The position numbers and the translations under genes are program-made. The notes under the pieces are model-generated. The model saw only the letters and a list, made by a program, of their open reading frames with translations, had not been told where the DNA came from and made no database searches. Positions 22,959-32,535 of a stretch of DNA of 64,000 nt are shown here, piece after piece. This DNA is from Pseudalkalibacillus hwajinpoensis (lineage in GTDB: Bacteria > Bacillota > Bacilli > Bacillales > Guptibacillaceae), in contig NZ_JADFCM010000001.1 of assembly GCF_015234585.1 (NCBI RefSeq), positions 1,054,001-1,118,000 on the forward strand, read 5' to 3'. Each line of letters begins with the position of its first letter. Within the stretch, counting starts at the first letter, position 1.

Positions 22959-23222
22959 ATGAATATGTTTACAGACTTGGTTCTATTAGATGCAATAAGT
23001 AATTTGAAAACCACGGGTGCAGCTATTCTTACTGCCATGCAACTACTCGGTATTGTATCTGCAGCTATCGCTTTTGGTATTGGCGCCTATCATTTGATAT
23101 GGGGAGGCGTTCGAGGGCGACAAAGTTCAATCGTGTGGTTTATCGGTGGTGCAGCTGGATTAGTTGTTTTAATGGGAGCTACTGCCATTGCTCAATACAT
23201 TGATAGCCAGGTGGTTTTTTAA
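22959..23222 (+). CDS. VirB2-like pilin/TM subunit
   Basis: 87 residues; ATG 22959 with AAAGGAG. Two TM helices ('AMQLLGIVSAAIAFGIGAYH' and 'IVWFIGGAAGLVVLMGATAI') joined by a short basic loop (GGVRGRQS), and a polar N-terminus without a strong signal peptide. This is the form of the VirB2/TrbC-like small subunits of Gram-positive T4SSs. Position just before the coupling-protein genes agrees. No pilin cyclisation signal is evident. Confidence 0.65.
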   Translation: MNMFTDLVLLDAISNLKTTGAAILTAMQLLGIVSAAIAFGIGAYHLIWGGVRGRQSSIVWFIGGAAGLVVLMGATAIAQYIDSQVVF

Positions 23223-23236
23223 AGGGAGTGAAAAAA

Positions 23237-24346
23237 ATGAAAGTGTTTTTTACCTCGAAAATAGAAGGAGAGATTTCTAGTTTTCATTCTTACTCATTTC
23301 AAGAGGCTGTAGAGAAAACAGCTGTGTTAGATAAGAAATGGCAAAAGAAAAATGCTGAACCGATTCCTCTTGATTTTATGATTTCAAATGACAAAGGTGA
23401 GAAGTTGTATTCCGGCACTTATGTTTTGGGATCTGATGATACAACGAATATTTATAACCATATCTGTTTGAAGCTCATGCAGCTAACGATGGAGAATGAA
23501 CAACAAGAAACTGAGCGTGATATTTTACTTCAAAATTTAAATGCCAATACCCCTGCTTCTTATAAAATGGATCTAACTGAGTTAGCAAAACAGAATACAG
23601 TAAAAACGAACGGCTGGAAGCAATTAAGTAAACGCGTGAAGATTTTCACTTGTACTCTCGCAAGTCTGTTAGTTGTAGCTATTTTGTCATCAATAGTGCT
23701 AGCTACTATTGCAACCAGTAAAAATAACGCACTTGAAGAAGCAAATGTAGAAGTTGCTGAAGTGAAAGCAATAAAAACTATCTATGAAAAGGGTATCACT
23801 GGAGATGTGAATGAGGCCATTACTAAGTTGCAGGCGAATGAAAAGCATAGTGACTCTGAACAAGAAGTTCTGATTCATTTTCTTTTGTCGGTCAAAAACT
23901 ATAAAGAAGCCGTCAATGAGACAGGAAAAGAAAACGTGTCAATACTAGCTAGTCAGATTATGCAACTCCATGGAATCGAGGAGCTGAAAAGCTTTCAAGA
24001 ATCTTATCCGAGTTCAGCAGGAGAATTTGAGATAGCTTATCATTCGGAAGACTACCAAAAGGCCGTTGCGGTAAAAGATGTTCTTATGACATCAGAACGG
24101 TATAAAGAAAAAGGATTGGCATATTTGAATCTAGATCAATTAGATGAAGCTAAGAAAATGGCCAGTAAAGCAAAAAGTGATGATTTAAATAAGAAAATCA
24201 CAACTTATAAAGATCTCGATCAGCATCTAAGGCAGCTTAATAGCCAATTAGAGGAAGAGGAAAAATTAAAGGATAAAGACGAGGAGAAAATTAAATCAAT
24301 AAAGGAGCAAAGAAACGCGGTTATGGAGGAGCAAAAAAATATCTAA
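23237..24346 (+). CDS. Bitopic membrane protein of the transfer apparatus
   Basis: 369 residues from ATG 23237. N-terminal cytoplasmic domain (about 1-135, beta-rich 'IPLDFMISNDKGEKLYSGTY'), one TM helix near 140-162 ('IFTCTLASLLVVAILSSIVL'), and an extracellular helical part resembling TPR repeats ('YKEKGLAYLNLDQLDEAKKM') ending in a highly charged coiled coil. The domain plan recalls YukC/EssB-like scaffolds, but I see no decisive motif. Translationally linked to the VirD4 gene (stop and AAGGAG overlap). Confidence 0.55.
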   Translation: MKVFFTSKIEGEISSFHSYSFQEAVEKTAVLDKKWQKKNAEPIPLDFMISNDKGEKLYSGTYVLGSDDTTNIYNHICLKLMQLTMENEQQETERDILLQNLNANTPASYKMDLTELAKQNTVKTNGWKQLSKRVKIFTCTLASLLVVAILSSIVLATIATSKNNALEEANVEVAEVKAIKTIYEKGITGDVNEAITKLQANEKHSDSEQEVLIHFLLSVKNYKEAVNETGKENVSILASQIMQLHGIEELKSFQESYPSSAGEFEIAYHSEDYQKAVAVKDVLMTSERYKEKGLAYLNLDQLDEAKKMASKAKSDDLNKKITTYKDLDQHLRQLNSQLEEEEKLKDKDEEKIKSIKEQRNAVMEEQKNI

Positions 24347-24358
24347 GGAGCGATGAAT

Positions 24359-26878
24359 TTGAAAGCGATCCTTGCTAGAAAACGGGTGCTTATACCATTA
24401 AGCATCTGTTTTTTTATTATGATGATGTTGATCGGTACCTTTATTTTGAATTTAGGATATGCCATGTTGGATACGATTCAAACGTTTCCTGAATTTAGCC
24501 AACCGTTAGTCATTCACCTTTCGTATTTTACGGAGTTTCAGATAAAAAAATTTCCATTAGCCTATGGCATACTAGCTTTTATAAGTTTACTAGGTATCGC
24601 TCAGATGGTTTATAAACTGCAAAGTAATTTTAAAGCGATTGGAACCGATGAAAAGGGCTCCCAGCGTTTTGCCACACGAAAGGAAATTCAAAATCAATAC
24701 AAGATTATTCCAGACAGGAAGCACGCTTATCAAGGAAAAGGTGGTCCAGTATTAGCCAGAAGAGGTCGAAAAGCTTACATTGACCCTTCTCCAGTGAACA
24801 ATTTAATTATCGGTACGACAAGAAGTGGGAAGGGACAAACGTATGTAATCCCTACAATTGATGCTTATTCACGTGCGGAAATGCAACCTTCACTGGTGAT
24901 CAATGATCCTAAAGGAGAGCTTTTTGCGTCAAGTCGGGAAACTCTTGTGAAACGTGGATATGAAGTTGAAGTTCTTAATTTAATGAATCCAATGCAAAGC
25001 ATGAGTTTCAATTTACTTGAACTTGTCAAACAGGCTTATTTAGATGGGGACTATTCCACTGCTCAAACGCTTTGTGAAACCATTACCCATATGCTTTACC
25101 ATAACCCTCAAGCTAAGGAACCGATGTGGGATGACTCAGCAAAGTCCCTCGTCAATGCCATGATTCTTGCCATAACTGAAAAATGTATTACGGAAGGAAC
25201 AAAGGAAAAAATCACGATGTATACTGTTGCAAATATGTTATCTGAGTTGGGGACCAAAAATGAGATGGATGAAAATGGTCAAGAATACAATGCACTAGAT
25301 CAGTTTTTTCAACAGTTGCCACAATCACACATTGCCAAAGAACAGTATGCCACTAGTAACTTTTCCAAAGGAAATACGAGATCTAGTATCTTTACTACAG
25401 CAATGAATGGTCTTACTAAATTTACGATGAGTGAGACAGCTAAAATGACAGCTAGAAATTCATTAGATTTGAAGAAAGTAGGTTTTGGTCAATTTATTAA
25501 AGGGAGGGGAAGTGCTTTCTCAAAAGTGTATGTGACCTTTCCTGATGGCACAAAGGAAACCAATCAATCGGGAGAAGGCGGCACCTGGACTATTAACTTT
25601 TCGTCACGACTAGCTACGGGAGATATCATCACGATTGTTCAAGATGAAGTGCCTTTGTCTGAGAAACAAAAAAGAAAACAGTCCAATGAGCAAAAAGTCA
25701 ACTATGAAAAAGGAGAAAAGAAGCAGCTATCGATTCAGATAAATGAAATCGATGAACAAAAAGGGGAAGTCACCTTCTCCTATACTTCGAATTGCATAAA
25801 CGACTTTACAGTGGAACGGATTTGTTACTTTACGAAGCCAATTGCCCTATTCATGGTTACGCCAGATTATGATACCTCGACCCATGCCATCCCATCAATT
25901 TTTGTAAGTCAGTTGTATTATATCCTTTCTAAAAACGCAGCTATTGCTAAAGGACAGAAATGTATGCGTGAAGTTGTTTTTCTATTAGATGAATTTGGCA
26001 ATATGCCGGCTATTGCTGACATGGATAATAAAATCACTGTTTGTTTAGGAAGAAACATTCGCTTTCACCTTGTGATCCAATCCTATGCTCAATTAAAAGA
26101 TTTATATGGAGAAGATGGCCAGGCAACAATCCGGGGGAACTGTGGAAATGAAATCTATATATTAAGTGCTGATTACGACTCTGCATCCTCCTTTTCTTCC
26201 AAGTTAGGTAAAAGGACACTAAACACACAAACGCGATCAGGCACTACCTTTTCCTTAGATAAATCTATAACAGAGAGTACGGAAGGAAGAGATCTACTAA
26301 CTGCCAATGAGCTACAGGAGTTGGAGGAAGGAGATACTGTTGTTCGTCGCGTGTTAATGAGACGAGACAAAAAGGGGAGAAAGATACGCGCATTTCCAAT
26401 TTACAACACCGGGAAGCATAGCATGAAATATGCTCATACGTATTTGAGTGTTGACTTTAACACAGAGCGATCCATTACTGAGGAGGAAATTGATACACCT
26501 CATCGCTACATTAACCCTAAAGATTTGGTTATCGATTTTTATGGTGTTTCTCATCGAGAAAAGGAAAAGGAAGAGAAGGTAAGTCAAAAAACTGCAAGGT
26601 TAGAAGTAACGGACATTAATAGAGATCAATGGATCCGAAAGAATGTAGGACAATTTTTTGATAAGAGCACGCTCCATATGATAGTAAAGCATATTGCGCC
26701 TCTTCTAGAACACAGTGAACAAGAGATGAAAGAGGAGCCTATGGAGGCATTTCAATTCCATTTACAACTCTTAGGTGAAGGTCACGAAATTAGTCGTCAA
26801 GTATTTAGCCATATTCAAAAGCAGATTGATAAGTTGAAAACTGAGACGGAAAAGGAGGAAGAAAAGAATTATGTGTAA
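24359..26878 (+). CDS. virD4: VirD4/TraG-type coupling ATPase with inserted Ig-like segment
   Basis: About 839 residues. TTG 24359 is 8 bases from AGGAG; ATG 24353 is too close to it. Two N-terminal TM helices, Walker A 'IIGTTRSGKGQTYVI' (near residue 150), Walker B 'VVFLLDEFGNMPAI' (near 540), and the C-terminal 'GNCGNEIYILSADYDSASSF'. Between them, near residues 380-430, is an extra segment 'AFSKVYVTFPDGTKETNQSG' then 'GGTWTINFSSRLATGDIITI', which looks like a bacterial Ig (Big-type) fold. It delivers the relaxase-DNA complex to the channel. Confidence 0.88.
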   Translation: MKAILARKRVLIPLSICFFIMMMLIGTFILNLGYAMLDTIQTFPEFSQPLVIHLSYFTEFQIKKFPLAYGILAFISLLGIAQMVYKLQSNFKAIGTDEKGSQRFATRKEIQNQYKIIPDRKHAYQGKGGPVLARRGRKAYIDPSPVNNLIIGTTRSGKGQTYVIPTIDAYSRAEMQPSLVINDPKGELFASSRETLVKRGYEVEVLNLMNPMQSMSFNLLELVKQAYLDGDYSTAQTLCETITHMLYHNPQAKEPMWDDSAKSLVNAMILAITEKCITEGTKEKITMYTVANMLSELGTKNEMDENGQEYNALDQFFQQLPQSHIAKEQYATSNFSKGNTRSSIFTTAMNGLTKFTMSETAKMTARNSLDLKKVGFGQFIKGRGSAFSKVYVTFPDGTKETNQSGEGGTWTINFSSRLATGDIITIVQDEVPLSEKQKRKQSNEQKVNYEKGEKKQLSIQINEIDEQKGEVTFSYTSNCINDFTVERICYFTKPIALFMVTPDYDTSTHAIPSIFVSQLYYILSKNAAIAKGQKCMREVVFLLDEFGNMPAIADMDNKITVCLGRNIRFHLVIQSYAQLKDLYGEDGQATIRGNCGNEIYILSADYDSASSFSSKLGKRTLNTQTRSGTTFSLDKSITESTEGRDLLTANELQELEEGDTVVRRVLMRRDKKGRKIRAFPIYNTGKHSMKYAHTYLSVDFNTERSITEEEIDTPHRYINPKDLVIDFYGVSHREKEKEEKVSQKTARLEVTDINRDQWIRKNVGQFFDKSTLHMIVKHIAPLLEHSEQEMKEEPMEAFQFHLQLLGEGHEISRQVFSHIQKQIDKLKTETEKEEEKNYV

Positions 26879-26905
26879 TTCAGTCCGGTAAGGAGGAGAA
26901 AAAAC

Positions 26906-28492
26906 ATGTCAGATGAAGAGCTCCTAGAAAAACTGCTTCAGTTTTCTGATGTCTTGACCACCAATAATATATTTACATCAGGTTTACGAATTATGGGATG
27001 GGGCATTCTATTATTCTTGAAAATAATCGTTGATGGTTTAGAAGGTATGGTAAACAACGTATTAACGCTGACTGATTTTTTTATGAGTGAACCAGTACAA
27101 GATTTTCTGGATACGATCCAGCCTGGACTTTACATCTTGTTAGCTTTTTCACTAGCGATGATTGGTTTCCGATTAATTTTTAATAAAGAAAAGAACCGGG
27201 CAGATATACCAATGAATATATTCATTTCTATCATGACGATCACTCTTTTAGCTTTTGGAATGGGAAAAGTCAATGAATTTACCCATGATGCTGTTGAGGT
27301 AGCTCAGGTTAATACTGATTCATTTACCACTTCTGACCAAGTAATGGAGGATCATATTACGGATATAGCTGTCTATGACGAAACAGGTTGGGAAAACCCA
27401 GATGTAGAAGAGCAGCATCATGTTAAGCCAAATAGTCTAGATATGATCTCAATTAATGAAACCATTGATGATAGTTTTGAGAAAGAGAATGGTCATAGTT
27501 TATCTGATCAAGGACAAAAGCTAGTGATGAATAGAATAGGTTTAGAATCAAATGGAGAGGAAGGAATAGTAGAGTTAGGTAAGAGTGGTTTATTTGATTT
27601 TCTACCGGAAAATTATTATCGATGGCATGTAGATTGGCTAACTGCCATGGTTACGCTTGGTGTAATGGCTTTTACCATGGTCTTGATTTCTATTAAGGTA
27701 GCGAAACTATGCTTTGAACTTGGGTTCAATCATGTAGTGGCTCTTATTATGGCCTACGCTGATATTTCAACTGGGCAACGGCTGAAAGCAATCATTAAGA
27801 ATATCGGTAGTATATTTGCTTCGATTATCATGATTTTCCTCAGTCTACGAGTGTATATGTATTACACCGTATTTATAGGCGAAAATTTAGAGGGGATAGG
27901 ATATTTAATAGCTCTCGTTGCAGGAAGTTTAGCCGTTATCGATGGACCGAACATTGTCCAGAAACTATTCGGTATTGATGCAGGATTAAAAAATGCCTGG
28001 CATGTAGCGATGGGAGGATACCTTGCTACTAAAACGCTTGGGCCAGTTACGAAAAAAACAGTTGGCGCTATTGCTAGTGGAGGAACAAGTGCCGTGATGA
28101 ATTCAAGTGCTGGAGCTGCAGGTGCCTTGGCTGGAATAGCTGGAGGGCAAGGCAAAGGAAAGTCCAATGGATCACAACAAAACAAGCAAACACCTAGTCC
28201 TACGAAAAGCACGTCCACTCAGGGAAATAAACTTAAAGATAGGCAAGAGCCAAGCCCTATGCAGTCTTTAAGCAGATACAATCAGCAATCAAATCCTTCC
28301 TCTTCTGTTAATGGAGGACAACAGCGAACAAGGCAACAACCTATTGAAAATCGCACGGTTGGACAATATTTGAAAGATAATGTAGAGAAGCGAATGAAAC
28401 AGAATGAAAAGATTATAGGAGCAAAACGCACCTATGATTTATCACGAAATACAACTGAAAAATGGAAAAATAAATTCAAGAAGCGTGAATAA
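26906..28492 (+). CDS. VirB6-like polytopic channel protein
   Basis: 528 residues, ATG 26906 with AAGGAGGAG. Several TM helices ('GLYILLAFSLAMIGFRLIF', 'NIFISIMTITLLAFGMG', 'WLTAMVTLGVMAFTMVLISI', 'SIIMIFLSLRVYMYYTVFI', 'GYLIALVAGSLAVIDGPNI') surround a large extracytoplasmic loop (about residues 125-240). The tail is long, Gln/Ser-rich and basic. This is the layout of VirB6/TrsL-like proteins in Gram-positive T4SSs. An overlapping hairpin lies at its stop codon. Confidence 0.75.
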   Translation: MSDEELLEKLLQFSDVLTTNNIFTSGLRIMGWGILLFLKIIVDGLEGMVNNVLTLTDFFMSEPVQDFLDTIQPGLYILLAFSLAMIGFRLIFNKEKNRADIPMNIFISIMTITLLAFGMGKVNEFTHDAVEVAQVNTDSFTTSDQVMEDHITDIAVYDETGWENPDVEEQHHVKPNSLDMISINETIDDSFEKENGHSLSDQGQKLVMNRIGLESNGEEGIVELGKSGLFDFLPENYYRWHVDWLTAMVTLGVMAFTMVLISIKVAKLCFELGFNHVVALIMAYADISTGQRLKAIIKNIGSIFASIIMIFLSLRVYMYYTVFIGENLEGIGYLIALVAGSLAVIDGPNIVQKLFGIDAGLKNAWHVAMGGYLATKTLGPVTKKTVGAIASGGTSAVMNSSAGAAGALAGIAGGQGKGKSNGSQQNKQTPSPTKSTSTQGNKLKDRQEPSPMQSLSRYNQQSNPSSSVNGGQQRTRQQPIENRTVGQYLKDNVEKRMKQNEKIIGAKRTYDLSRNTTEKWKNKFKKRE

Positions 28493-28518
28493 AGGATAGA
28501 CTTTATTCACGCTTTTCT
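28481..28518 (+). terminator. Intra-operon hairpin overlapping a stop codon
   Basis: AAGCGTGAATAAAG (28481-28494) pairs perfectly with CTTTATTCACGCTT (28501-28514), then TTCT. The TAA stop lies inside the left arm, so ribosomes finishing the VirB6-like gene would disrupt it: a possible translation-sensitive attenuator. Confidence 0.65.
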
Positions 28519-28536
28519 AATGGAGGAATGATTGTT

Positions 28537-28839
28537 TTGCAATATAAAATCCCTTTAGAAATCGGAAGTGAGCTTAAGCTCAACCGTCTTTTTTACCTTA
28601 AGGACTTACTGGTGGTATTAATTCTTGGAGGACTTGGTTTTACCTTCCGTTATGTGGTACATCCTTCCCTAGTATGGTACTACACGTTCTTTTGGATCAT
28701 TTTGACACTGTCCTGTTTGATAAGACCTAAAACTAACCCAGGGTTGCGCATGGGTAAAGCCCTGTTTTTGGCTGTAATTCGGAACCGGGTTACTTACTGC
28801 TCAATGGATACTCAGGCAAATGAGAAAGGAGAATCTTAA
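28537..28839 (+). CDS. VirB3-like small membrane protein (DUF5592-like)
   Basis: 100 residues from TTG 28537, 9 bases after GGAGGA; ATG 28528 touches that site. 'MQYKIPLEIGSELKLNRLFY' then two TM helices and 'RPKTNPGLRMGKALFLAVIR'. This N-terminal 'YKIP-x-x-I-x-S/G-E-L-K' form is typical of the small inner-membrane subunit that precedes VirB4 in Firmicute conjugation operons. Confidence 0.7.
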   Translation: MQYKIPLEIGSELKLNRLFYLKDLLVVLILGGLGFTFRYVVHPSLVWYYTFFWIILTLSCLIRPKTNPGLRMGKALFLAVIRNRVTYCSMDTQANEKGES

Positions 28840-29478
28840 GTGGCTTTAGAAGAAAATCGTCCAGTAATATTTCATGAAGACAGGCTAGAGCAACCAGCCC
28901 TTTTTGATGAAAATATCACTTTGAAAAAACATAAACGGAAGAAGAGGCGTAAGACAAAACGGGCAAGAGTTAAAGCTTCCGTTGCTGACATTCTTTCAAT
29001 TTGCGATATGACTTCAGATGGGGCGTTTGCACTGCAAGAAAATAAGGGCTATATGGACATCATGCAGCTCCAAAGTAAAGACATTTACTCCCCTTCTACT
29101 CATGAGACGGAATACGACATCATGATGATGGCTAAATTCTTTCAGTCTTTTTCATATGACATTAAAATCGTTTCAATGAATTTCCCAGTTGATATACAGA
29201 AACAATTGCGTGCAATCGACCATAAAATCGAGAAGAACTCAGCTCCTTTATATGAAAGATTCTTATTGAAAAAACGTCAGGAACTTCAATTTTTAGAAAC
29301 GCACCGGACGAATAGAGAGTTTTATTTATTTATCTACGCGGCTAGCCTCAAGCAACTATCGGAATATCGGAATAACTGTAGACGTTACTTAGGAAGAGTT
29401 GCTCCATTGATTGAATTAACGGAAGAGAAAAAACTTGATTTGATTTATAAGCTCTATAATCAGAATTCCAAACTATAA
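28840..29478 (+). CDS. TrsD-like transfer protein
   Basis: 212 residues from GTG 28840, abutting the previous stop. The N-terminus is basic ('LKKHKRKKRRKTKRARVKAS'), followed by a VirB4-N-like region ('VADILSICDMTSDGAFALQE' and 'ETEYDIMMMAKFFQSFSYDI'). In staphylococcal trs-type operons a TrsD protein corresponding to the front part of VirB4 precedes TrsE; order and size match. Confidence 0.7.
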   Translation: MALEENRPVIFHEDRLEQPALFDENITLKKHKRKKRRKTKRARVKASVADILSICDMTSDGAFALQENKGYMDIMQLQSKDIYSPSTHETEYDIMMMAKFFQSFSYDIKIVSMNFPVDIQKQLRAIDHKIEKNSAPLYERFLLKKRQELQFLETHRTNREFYLFIYAASLKQLSEYRNNCRRYLGRVAPLIELTEEKKLDLIYKLYNQNSKL

Positions 29479-29495
29479 AGGAAGGTGAGTGACAA

Positions 29496-31418
29496 TTGTT
29501 CAAATTTGCGAGCAAGAGTAGTGAACACCTTAAAACGAAGTCAATCGGTTACAATCCTTATCTCCTTGCGCGTATACAACCTCAAGGTGGGATGAGGTTT
29601 CAAGAGTCATTTATAAGAAAAGGAGATGGGTATGAAGTTTGCGTTCATGTCTATTCGTTTCCAAAAAGCGTCTCGGACTTTTGGTTAGAACCGATTTTTA
29701 ATATGGAACATGTGATCACGACGATGGATGTTATATCGGATGATCGGTTAAAGGTACGTGATGGTTTAAACAAAGGAATGGCAGAACAGAGTTCTAGAAT
29801 CATGAACGAAAGGGATAACGCCGGGATCATTGAAGCCCAAAACAACTATGACGACTTGAAGGAACTATACAATCAGGTTTCAGAGGAAGGTGAAGTCGTG
29901 AAACGCATCCATCTGAGGCTTTATGTAAGTGCCCCAACAAAAGCAGAATTAGAAGATAAAGTGAAAGTTGTTTTATCAACCTTACAAGATGAAAACTTTA
30001 GAGGTTCCATTTTTTTAAATGAGCAAGAATATGAATGGAAAGCTTTACTCTCCAATTACAGTGCTCAGTTTCACTACCTAAACAAGCGTGAAGGCCAACC
30101 GATTCCAACAATCGGATTAGCAGGAGGATTTCCATTTCATTTCACTAGTTTAAATGATCCCTATGGCACGTTTTACGGCACGACCATGACGGGCGGAAAC
30201 GTCCTTTTTGATTTGTTTCACAGAGACCATCAACGAAAAAGTTTTAATGGTGTTATGGTCGGCGCAATGGGCGCTGGGAAATCGACCTTTCTAAAGAAAA
30301 TCATGCTGGACAATGCAATCAAAGGATATAAAGTACGAACGTTCGACGTTACGGGTGAATTTGCAGAATTAACGGAGGCCCTGGGAGGTAAGCAAATTGC
30401 ATTAGATGGTTCGGATGGCGTTATTAATCCATTGCAAGTCTATCGGACAGCAGAGGACGAGTACACGTCATTTACGCAGCACTTGTCTAAGTTGACGACC
30501 TTTTATAAGTTCCTAGCTCCAGAAGCTAAGGATAGTGAATTGAAAGAGTACGAGAATCTCTTAAGAAAGCTTTATGGAAAACTTGGTCTTTGGAAAGAGG
30601 AGGAAGAATCAAACATTACAAAGCAGTCTGTTCAGGAATATCCTATTTTCTCGGACTTCCTTACGTTTGTAGAAGAGCAACTCTATGAAAATACTAACGA
30701 AGGAAAGCAAAGGGAGAATGTCAGTCTCGAACGAAGAAGACGGTTGGAAAATATCGAGTTGAACATCCGAAATATCGTTGAAACATACGCTCATCTCTTC
30801 AATGGGGTCTCCACGATGGAACACTTTGATTCACAACAAGTCGTCACATTCACGTTACGTGGCTTGTCTCAAATGAGAGCTGAAGTCTTTCAAGCTCAGT
30901 TATTTAACGTGCTGAATTTGTTATGGGATTCGATGTTAACAAATGGCGCTCCTCAATTTGAAGCTTATGATCGAGGGGAGCTAGCATTTGAAGACGCTGT
31001 ACGTTATTTGATCTTGATGGATGAAGCTCATCACATCATAAATACGAAAAAGAAAAGCGAAAGTGCGCTTGATTTTCTCACGAAGTTCAGCCGAGAAGCA
31101 CGGAAGTATTTTGGTGGTTTACTCTACGCAAGTCATACGATCCGAGACTTTGTGCCAGAGGGATCGGATCAAAGCATGGTAGAAGAGATTAAGAAATTGT
31201 TTGAGTTAACGCAATACAAAATCATTATGCAACAGGATAGTAATAATCTTGAGATGATGCAGCAGATTTTCACTGGGCAGTTAAGTCAGAGTGAGTTACA
31301 GGACATTCCGTATCTCCAAACAGGTGAAACGATGCTAAGTATCAGGGCTGTTGAAAATATTCGTTTTAAAGTGGAGGTATCGGATGAAGAATTAGCTTTA
31401 TTTGGCGGAGGTGCATAA
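29496..31418 (+). CDS. virB4: VirB4/TrsE-type T4SS ATPase
   Basis: 640 residues from TTG 29496 (AAGGAAGGTGAG upstream). Walker A 'GVMVGAMGAGKSTFLKKIML' near residue 255; Walker B 'YLILMDEAHHIINTKKK' near 505; then 'FLTKFSREARKYFGGLLYAS' and the C-terminal 'QQDSNNLEMMQQIFTGQLSQ'. All nucleotide-binding residues are present. It powers substrate transfer and assembly of the conjugation channel at the inner face of the membrane. It stands between the TrsD-like protein and the wall hydrolase. Confidence 0.93.
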   Translation: MFKFASKSSEHLKTKSIGYNPYLLARIQPQGGMRFQESFIRKGDGYEVCVHVYSFPKSVSDFWLEPIFNMEHVITTMDVISDDRLKVRDGLNKGMAEQSSRIMNERDNAGIIEAQNNYDDLKELYNQVSEEGEVVKRIHLRLYVSAPTKAELEDKVKVVLSTLQDENFRGSIFLNEQEYEWKALLSNYSAQFHYLNKREGQPIPTIGLAGGFPFHFTSLNDPYGTFYGTTMTGGNVLFDLFHRDHQRKSFNGVMVGAMGAGKSTFLKKIMLDNAIKGYKVRTFDVTGEFAELTEALGGKQIALDGSDGVINPLQVYRTAEDEYTSFTQHLSKLTTFYKFLAPEAKDSELKEYENLLRKLYGKLGLWKEEEESNITKQSVQEYPIFSDFLTFVEEQLYENTNEGKQRENVSLERRRRLENIELNIRNIVETYAHLFNGVSTMEHFDSQQVVTFTLRGLSQMRAEVFQAQLFNVLNLLWDSMLTNGAPQFEAYDRGELAFEDAVRYLILMDEAHHIINTKKKSESALDFLTKFSREARKYFGGLLYASHTIRDFVPEGSDQSMVEEIKKLFELTQYKIIMQQDSNNLEMMQQIFTGQLSQSELQDIPYLQTGETMLSIRAVENIRFKVEVSDEELALFGGGA

Positions 31419-31420
31419 GA

Positions 31421-32521
31421 ATGCCTTGGTCACTATTATTACAACTTGTACCTAGAAAAGTATGGCTATGGCTGATAGGAATCGCCATGGCTCTTTTTCT
31501 TTTACAAATGGTTCTGTTTGCTTCAGCGATTACCACATTAATCGGGTTTCAAAAAAATCATTCCAACGACCAAGTGCAGTCAGTCGATGTGGTGAATGGA
31601 ACTGCTCAAGTGTCAGCAGCCGTGGAGAAATACCGGCCACTGTTTGAGGAATATGCGGCTAAATATGGCGTTTCCGACTATGTGGAGCTTTTGATGGCAA
31701 AGACGATGCAAGAATCAGGTGGATTACTTGATGATGTCATGCAATCGAGCGAGTCACTCGGCTTGCCTCCCAACAGTATTGAGGATCCTGAACGGAGCAT
31801 TAATGTTGGTGTTCGCTATTTTTCAAACATGTTAGAAAAAGCCAGAGGTGATGTGAAACTCACCCTTCAAGCCTACAACTTTGGTGGAGGGTTTATTGAT
31901 TATGCCAATGCTCATAACAATGGTGAATACAGCAAGGAATTAGCCATTGAATTTTCTAGAATGAAGTACCAGGAGTTGAAGCATACCGGGCTATATTCTT
32001 GCATCCGACCTGAATCAGCAGCTACCGGTGCTTGTTACGGAGATATTGGGTATGTAGAAGCCGTCTTAAGTTATCTGAAAGGTGGTGTGGTCGAAAGAGG
32101 AATTGAACCAACAGGCGATTGGGTGATGCCCATCTCAGGGTCATTCATCCAAACTTCTGACTATGGTATGCGCATTGATCCGTTTGATGGAACAAAGACC
32201 ATGCATCGTGGAATGGATTTTGCCTGTACGAACGCCGTGACGCCGATAAGGGCTGTTGATAACGGCCAAGTTGTCAGTGTTAGAAAAGGCAATACAGGCT
32301 ACGGAAATAGTGTGATTATCAAGCATGAGACTGGCTTATATAGTCACTATGCTCATCTCTATTCATTGCATGTAACCGAAGGGGAAGTCGTTCAACAGAA
32401 GGAAGTTGTTGGAAAGTGTGGGACCACTGGAAATTCAACTGGTCCTCATTTGCATTTTGAAGTATTGACGAAAAATCAGTACCGTTCGGATATCGATCCA
32501 GCCCCTTATCTTGGCTTATAA
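31421..32521 (+). CDS. Bifunctional wall hydrolase (SLT-type lysozyme + M23 peptidase), VirB1-like
   Basis: 366 residues. TM anchor near 14-38 ('WLWLIGIAMALFLLQMVLFA'); lysozyme-like transglycosylase domain about 60-200 ('LLMAKTMQESGGLLDDVMQS', catalytic Glu in QESGG; 'LTLQAYNFGGGFIDYA'); M23 endopeptidase about 235-366 with zinc ligands in 'MHRGMDFA', 'YSHYAHLYS' and 'GPHLHFEVL'. It opens peptidoglycan for the conjugation channel, as TcpG/Orf14-type proteins do. Both active sites look intact. Confidence 0.93.
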   Translation: MPWSLLLQLVPRKVWLWLIGIAMALFLLQMVLFASAITTLIGFQKNHSNDQVQSVDVVNGTAQVSAAVEKYRPLFEEYAAKYGVSDYVELLMAKTMQESGGLLDDVMQSSESLGLPPNSIEDPERSINVGVRYFSNMLEKARGDVKLTLQAYNFGGGFIDYANAHNNGEYSKELAIEFSRMKYQELKHTGLYSCIRPESAATGACYGDIGYVEAVLSYLKGGVVERGIEPTGDWVMPISGSFIQTSDYGMRIDPFDGTKTMHRGMDFACTNAVTPIRAVDNGQVVSVRKGNTGYGNSVIIKHETGLYSHYAHLYSLHVTEGEVVQQKEVVGKCGTTGNSTGPHLHFEVLTKNQYRSDIDPAPYLGL

Positions 32522-32535
32522 AGGACGTTGATAGG

